NCBI GenBank assembly: GCA_001797035.1
Contig: MGOE01000008.1
Location: 25,026 to 30,727, forward strand
Direction: 5' to 3'
DNA from: Chloroflexi bacterium RBG_16_72_14
GTDB lineage: Bacteria; Chloroflexota; Limnocylindria; Limnocylindrales; CSP1-4
Length of the DNA stretch: 5,702 nt
Shown here piece after piece: positions 5,392-5,702 of this stretch; the first letter of the stretch is position 1, and each line of letters begins with the position of its first letter. The notes under the pieces were generated by a model that made no database searches, was not told the DNA's origin, and worked only from the letters and a program-made list of their open reading frames with translations. A program made the position numbers and the translations under genes.

Positions 5392-5702
5392 ATGGCCTTC
5401 CCGAACCTGTTCAGCCCGCTGCAGCTGGGGACCATCGAGCTCTCCAACCGCATCGTCCACGTGCCCACCGACATCAGCTCCTCGAATGCCGACGGCGAGG
5501 TCAGCGAGCGCGACATCCACCACCACGGCGACATCGCCCGGGGCGGCACCGGCTTCGTCATCGTGGGCGCCACGACGCCCGACGCCAGGACCGGCCGGCC
5601 GACGGTGACCTGCCTCGTGGCCGACGGCGACAACTACATCCCAGGGCTCGCTCGCCTGGCCGAATCGATGCACCGATACGGCGCGAAGTGCGCCGTGCAG
5701 CT
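5392..5702 (+). CDS. Old-yellow-enzyme / NADH:flavin oxidoreductase family protein, N-terminal part (cut by window end)
   Basis: Only 103 complete codons are present; the gene runs off the window. The family binds FMN in a TIM barrel, takes electrons from NAD(P)H and reduces activated C=C bonds or acts on N-methyl or related substrates. Visible hallmarks are NLFSPLQLG (5-13), LSNRIVHVPT (17-26, the first FMN-site strand), DGEVSERDIHHH (34-45), ARGGTGFVIVGAT (49-61, second strand) and IPGLARLAESMHRYGAKCAVQ (83-103, the helix and strand leading to the FMN-binding Q-L). Compared with the usual NRIVMxPM(C/T) sequence, this protein has Thr26-Asp27 after the conserved Pro25. It is divergent from the AraC regulator and may be controlled by it. 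Whether it also carries the C-terminal iron-sulfur and FAD/NAD domains of the 2,4-dienoyl-CoA reductase type cannot be seen here. Confidence 0.9.
   Translation, partial: MAFPNLFSPLQLGTIELSNRIVHVPTDISSSNADGEVSERDIHHHGDIARGGTGFVIVGATTPDARTGRPTVTCLVADGDNYIPGLARLAESMHRYGAKCAVQ

Noticed and set aside
4596..5673. Long minus-strand frames running through the divergent region and opposite the flavin oxidoreductase
   Set aside because: They overlap confident genes on both sides and continue into Arg/Pro-rich sequence in a wrong frame of the AraC gene. The stretch around 5204-5300 looks slightly protein-like but has no recognisable motif.

Overview
This is a GC-rich window (roughly 70% or more by eye) in which every confident gene ends its codons in G or C. 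That, plus a Pro/Thr-rich surface protein with a C-terminal anchor, fits a high-GC free-living bacterium such as Actinomycetota (for example Thermoleophilia) or a GC-rich Chloroflexota lineage. No rRNA, tRNA or other taxonomic marker is present, so this is an impression, not an assignment. No mobile element, CRISPR array or RNA gene was seen.

Layout. Positions 1-194 hold no gene I can support. At 195-755 (+) is a small predicted secreted, membrane-anchored protein with a signal peptide, a beta-rich Ig/carboxypeptidase-regulatory-like region, a Pro/Thr linker and one C-terminal membrane helix. A 218-base convergent intergenic stretch (756-973) follows and contains four perfect short inverted repeats, the first two directly after the stop codon. 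On the minus strand, read from right to left, four tightly packed genes form a probable operon. They are an AraC-family regulator (5203-4292), a two-part GNAT acetyltransferase-like protein (4250-3354), a canonical ROK-family sugar kinase (3333-2407) and a long, divergent ROK-like protein (2410-974). The gaps are 41 and 20 bases, and the last two genes overlap by 4 bases (GTGA). A 188-base divergent intergenic region (5204-5391) separates the regulator from a plus-strand gene at 5392. That gene encodes an old-yellow-enzyme (NADH:flavin oxidoreductase) family protein and is cut by the window end. This region carries a 12-bp perfect inverted repeat and several short repeated motifs that could be regulator sites.

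How the genes may work together (inference). The AraC regulator has a cupin-type sensor domain and probably responds to a small molecule, controlling its own operon and perhaps the divergent flavin oxidoreductase. The operon's likely enzymes are a sugar (or sugar-derivative) kinase and an acetyltransferase. The divergent ROK-like partner keeps the ASKHA-fold nucleotide-site motifs but has lost most of the ROK zinc/substrate motif. The overall look is a small catabolic or modification module for a carbohydrate-like compound. The substrate cannot be read from the sequence. The least explained gene is the divergent ROK-like protein.
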